The notes beneath the pieces are model-generated. The model saw nothing but the letters and a program-made list of their open reading frames with translations. It ran no database searches and had not been told where the DNA came from. A program made the translations under genes and the position numbers. Positions 60,766-64,000 of a DNA stretch of 64,000 nucleotides are shown here, in pieces. The stretch spans positions 1 to 64,000 of the forward strand of contig CBDBND010000011.1 of assembly GCA_965207985.1 (NCBI GenBank). The letters run 5' to 3'. The number at the start of each line of letters is the position of its first letter. Positions within the stretch are counted from its first letter, which is position 1. The stretch is from CBDBND01 sp965207985. Its GTDB lineage: Bacteria > Pseudomonadota > Alphaproteobacteria > Rhodospirillales > Rhodospirillaceae.

Positions 60766-61962
60766 TTACGCAGGCTTGATGCCCATCAGATTGCGCACTC
60801 TCCGGCGGCCGTAGCCGTCGGTATGGCCTTCGGCGCTGCGGTTGACCAAGAAACCGGCGCGATGCATTTCACCTTCAAAGTCCGCATTCTGGTAATCCCA
60901 GAGCCAGCGTTCGTGGTTCCAGCGATAGGTCATCCAGTCGCGAACCCGGCGCCACGCCCGATGGTCCTGAGCCTTACGGCCTGGGTTGGTGTAGAAGTCG
61001 ACCGGATAATAAACACCGCCCGGGCGCGTCACGCGTGACGCTTCCTGGATGATGTCGTAGGTCGCTTGTTCTGTCACTTCGTGGTGCAGGATGTACGAGG
61101 TGACGATATCGAAGTAGCCATCGGGGAAGCCGGTGTCTTCGGCAAGGGCATGGCGGAAGTTGACATCCACGCCCATGTCCACCGCACGCATATGAGCGTA
61201 GCGCACCATCGGCCCGCCGACGTCCACACCCCAGACTTCTGCGTCGGGATAGCGTTGCTTCAATGCCACGACCTGCTGACCACAGCTGCAACCCATATCC
61301 AGGATGCGTTTGACCTTGCCGTCCTCAGGAATTGGAATGGCGCGGGCCAAATTGCGATGCAGTTCATCCTGATAGTTATTGCCGTTGTAGAAGTTGGCTG
61401 TGCCGTACAGATAAATGTGCCCGGCAAACTCATCGCCCGTATATCCACCCGGCTGCATGTGAATTTCATGCTTGGTGTATTCAGGCTCACAGCCCGGATT
61501 CATTTCAAGCACGCCCGGACCTGAGTTATCGGCCGCTTCCATTTCCGACATGTAGGCGTCGTAGTTGCCGTGGAACTCTTCATGTAGCCGATTCCACATG
61601 TGCATTTGCAGACGCTGCCAGCTGTGATTGCGGAACTGGATCATGGGATCGTCTCTCAGAATTTCGAAAGCGGTTTCCCGAGAGACTTCATCGTTCCGGC
61701 CATAACCGTTAGCAGCCAAAATCTCTATAGCGCGCCGTTCGGCCTGTCTGGTCAGCTCGCTATTGATCCACACCCGTGTGCTGGTGCTCATCTCGTCGTA
61801 GCTTTCCAGATTCAAAGTTCCCAGCCGCTCGAAAATGCCGTCCGAACCCCGGGGTTCCACGTCGGCTGCGAGTTTGGCAAAGGCCGCCGTCGGGGCAGCT
61901 GCGGAAAATCCGAGGAAACCGGTAACGCCAAGGGCCGTCCGACGGTTAAAATACTTACTCAT
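60766..61962 (-). CDS. SAM-dependent methyltransferase with Tat-type signal
   Basis: 398 residues. The N-terminus (KYFNRRTALGVTGFLGFSAAAPTAAFA) fits a twin-arginine signal. The class I fold has RILDMGCSCGQQVVALKQRYPDAEVWGVDVGGP (motif I near 220), FPDGYFDIVTSYILHHE and RPGGVYYPVDF. It is paralogous along its length to the cytosolic-type protein at 34974-36104. SAM is not available outside the cytoplasm, so export makes a true methyl-transfer role uncertain; an exported binding protein or anchored enzyme is possible. A strong terminator ends the gene. Confidence 0.88.
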   Translation of the reverse strand: MSKYFNRRTALGVTGFLGFSAAAPTAAFAKLAADVEPRGSDGIFERLGTLNLESYDEMSTSTRVWINSELTRQAERRAIEILAANGYGRNDEVSRETAFEILRDDPMIQFRNHSWQRLQMHMWNRLHEEFHGNYDAYMSEMEAADNSGPGVLEMNPGCEPEYTKHEIHMQPGGYTGDEFAGHIYLYGTANFYNGNNYQDELHRNLARAIPIPEDGKVKRILDMGCSCGQQVVALKQRYPDAEVWGVDVGGPMVRYAHMRAVDMGVDVNFRHALAEDTGFPDGYFDIVTSYILHHEVTEQATYDIIQEASRVTRPGGVYYPVDFYTNPGRKAQDHRAWRRVRDWMTYRWNHERWLWDYQNADFEGEMHRAGFLVNRSAEGHTDGYGRRRVRNLMGIKPA

Positions 61963-62165
61963 GGATATTTCTCCCTAAACCGTGCCTGTTGTCCCTACAA
62001 CAGGCCGCGAATACACCTCTCCTGTTCGTATCATGCGCTTTTTGAGTGGTAACCTCAATAAAACTGAGACTTTTTGGAGGATTCTGTTTGAATCACGTTC
62101 TTACAAGGAACGTAGATCGCGCTTTCAGATAGAATGAAAATGTTTTCTAAAACAAAGGTTTAGCC

Positions 62166-64000
62166 ATGTCCGATGCCTTTTGGAGCAGAACTCTTCCGCG
62201 CCGTACGGTTTGCGCTGGCCTGGCAGCCACGACTATGGCCGGTTGCCTAGATCACTTGACTCGGCGCGCCGCCGCCCAATCCCAGGCGCTTGATAGGGAT
62301 ACGCAGGGGTATCCGTTGGACGCCGCCGCTAGCAGGCTGCTGAAAAACGATTTGGAGCGATCATCTCGGCAATTTTGTTTTCGTATGAGTCATTTTCCGA
62401 TTCTATTTTTTCGCGGACGCCCATCCATTGATTCTTTCGTTTCGCGAGGTGGGCTCTCGGCCGAGTTTTTCAGCAGCCTGCTAGAGATCATCTCCATTGG
62501 TGGATCACACCTGAAGGCGTGACCCGTACGTACACAGGTGGTGCCGGTGCTCAGATTCACTTTCGTCTAGCGCAGCCTGACAGACCCGTTCGACCGCCTG
62601 TCATACTTCTACACAACACAGGGCAATCGGGCTGGGTGTGGGATCATGTTTTGCCGTTGCTTGGCGCTGATCGGGCTGTGGTCGCGCCGGACTTGCCTGC
62701 TCACGGGGATTCCGATGGTGATCCTCTAACGTCGACGGGTGGCCACGCCGCTGCCGTCATGCGCTTGGCGAATGGACTGGGCCTTTCCCGTTTCGACGTG
62801 ATTGGTGAGGGACTGGGTGCGCACATTGCGCTCACCATGGCCGCCATGACGCCTGCACGCATCGGACGATTGATTCTCAGTGGTGCCGATGTTGAAGCCT
62901 TGGCAGCGCCAGTACGCCCTGATCCCAATGACACGGAAAACGCCGACTTCCTGCGCCACCGCTGGCAGCAGTTTACGCTTAAGTATACCGAAGATGCGCC
63001 CATCGGCCTGCTGGACCGGGACTTTGCTGATCTGTTACGCGCCCGCGTTGAGGCGCCCTGGGATAACGGCGCCTTCGGTCTGGCGGCTGATATTGACGCC
63101 CCAACTCTTATTTTCGCTTCACGGGACAGCGCCAAAGACGCGTTGTTACGGGACGCTTTGCCCAAAGGATCCTTAAATGCAGAAGAGGCTTGGGCCTTTG
63201 TTGACATCTCTCTGCAAAAAGAGAAATGGATTGCACGTGTTACGTCTTTTCTTGATGCCGATGATCAGCGCGTCAACGGTAAACGCGTGGTTCCAACCGA
63301 CGACGCACCGCCTACTGGTGACATTGTCCGGCGGTTTATGGAGACGCCGGGCGGTCAAATGCATTACCGCATTGTTACAGAAGGTGGCGAAGGGCCGCCG
63401 CTGTTGTGCTTTCACATGAGTCCCCGTTCTGGCGCCTATTACGAACCGCTGATGTCGGCCCTCAGTCTCACAGGTCGGACGGTCATGGCAGTGGATAGCG
63501 CCGGTTACGGAGAATCCTTCAAGCCGCCGGCTTGGCTTAACGTTCCTGGTTACGCGGGACACATGGCTGGCTTCATCGATGCCCTGGGTGTTGATGAAGT
63601 CGATCTCATGGGCGATCACACCGGAAGTAAAATAGCGGTGGAAACTGCCCGTCAGCGACCGGACCGTGTGCGCAGATTGGTGATGAATACGGCCGCTGTG
63701 TATTCCCTGGAAGAACAGCGTGGATGGCAGCGCCGTATGGGCGCCATTCCCGTTAGTGAAGACGGGGCTCACTACGCCCCGTTGTGGGAACGCTTCCATA
63801 CGTTAAATCGGGGCCGGCTGGATTCCGATCAGAATGCATTTCGCTTTTATGAAACCGTGCGTGCCGGGCCGTGTATGTGGTGGGGCTCCCGTGCCGCCAA
63901 CTTATACATTCTTGGCGAGGTGTTGCCGGAGATCGAACACAAGATTCTTCTCATGTGTTCCGACGAAGATTCCGTTATCGAACCCACACGTCGGGGCGCC
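62166..64000 (+). pseudogene. Double alpha/beta-hydrolase protein, broken by a MITE, open at window end
   Basis: Begins with a Tat-like N-terminus (LPRRTVCAGLAATTMAG). A 148-bp MITE with a CTAG duplication shifts the frame at about residue 55. The frame from 62483 then stays open to 64000 (506 codons) and holds two alpha/beta-hydrolase domains. The first (from VILLHNTGQSGW) has GEGLG at the nucleophile elbow; the second (LLCFHMSPRSG) has GDHTG. Neither has Ser at the nucleophile position. Removing the MITE and one CTAG restores one frame (DAAARDHLHWW). As read, only a 118-residue product is made. Confidence 0.86.
62333..62480. mobile_element. MITE, complete copy
   Basis: 148 bp with perfect 16-bp terminal inverted repeats (CAGGCTGCTGAAAAAC). 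A CTAG direct repeat flanks it (62329-62332 and 62481-62484). No open frame of its own was recognised. A 135-bp match at 5736-5870 is the second copy. YTAR-type target sites (CTAG, TTAA) are known for parts of the IS5 family, but no autonomous parent with these ends is in this window. Confidence 0.92.

Noticed and set aside
1..64000. CRISPR arrays, tRNA/rRNA genes, replication origin
   Set aside because: No regularly spaced repeats and no tRNA- or rRNA-like stretch were seen by reading; the only direct repeats are the IS copies, the MITE and the 191/198-bp tandem unit.

Overview
The window reads as accessory chromosome of a Gram-negative proteobacterium (alpha- or gammaproteobacterial; I cannot place it further). 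The signs are a TonB receptor gene, Sec, Tat and lipoprotein export signals, a UbiD/UbiX pair, a DUF1838 protein, tandem haloalkane-dehalogenase relatives, and IS3, IS5 and IS1595 elements. No rRNA, tRNA or CRISPR array was seen. The region is rich in oxidoreductases and hydrolases, in insertion sequences and in broken genes.

Layout. 1-626: end of a SpoIIE-type phosphatase. 844-5913: IS nest, with one IS3 element (844-2179) beside a three-level nest in which an IS3 element lies in an IS5-like element that lies in a second IS3 element (2339-5913); the outermost also carries a MITE remnant. 5945-10423: small membrane protein, then a frameshifted degenerate 5'-nucleotidase-like gene coupled to a membrane SpoIIE phosphatase. 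10614-17318: aldehyde dehydrogenase, VOC protein, an amidohydrolase-nitrilase operon and a DUF1838 protein. 17426-23273: palindrome, then a hemerythrin-DUF1538 transporter with two PII-like proteins, convergent with a Na+/H+ antiporter whose cyclic-nucleotide domain is cut by a stop. 23347-30023: PQQ-type sugar dehydrogenase, an exported NAD(P)-binding protein, an amine oxidase with a SUMF1-like partner, and two IclR regulators. 30132-40882: four IS copies around a broken TonB receptor, beta-rich hypothetical proteins, a methyltransferase, a split DUF3095 gene, a flavoprotein and an SDR. 40904-49483: two GSTs, two PAGTF-motif proteins, a sulfotransferase, MscS, three dehalogenase-like genes and a dienelactone hydrolase. 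49587-57351: a seven-gene operon (UbiD, zinc ribbon, SDR, ALDH, HDO-type diiron protein, SDR, GntR) divergent from UbiX. 57376-60587: four tandem SDRs with N-terminal export signals. 60766-64000: a Tat-signal methyltransferase and a double alpha/beta-hydrolase gene broken by a MITE.

How it fits together. The strongest candidate for an undescribed pathway is the UbiD/UbiX/HDO operon. A prenylated-FMN decarboxylase, a heme-oxygenase-like diiron protein with a full ligand set, two SDRs and an ALDH share one transcription unit, and a GntR-type dyad lies in the divergent promoter. A second theme is export: Tat- or Sec-like signals sit on enzymes that are normally cytosolic (SDRs, a SAM methyltransferase, a dehalogenase, nitrilase-like and hydrolase proteins).

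At least eight non-IS genes are broken by frameshift, nonsense codon, IS or MITE. Several frameshifts are single-base changes near short homopolymers, so assembly error must be separated from true decay. The IS and MITE breaks carry target duplications and are certainly biological.
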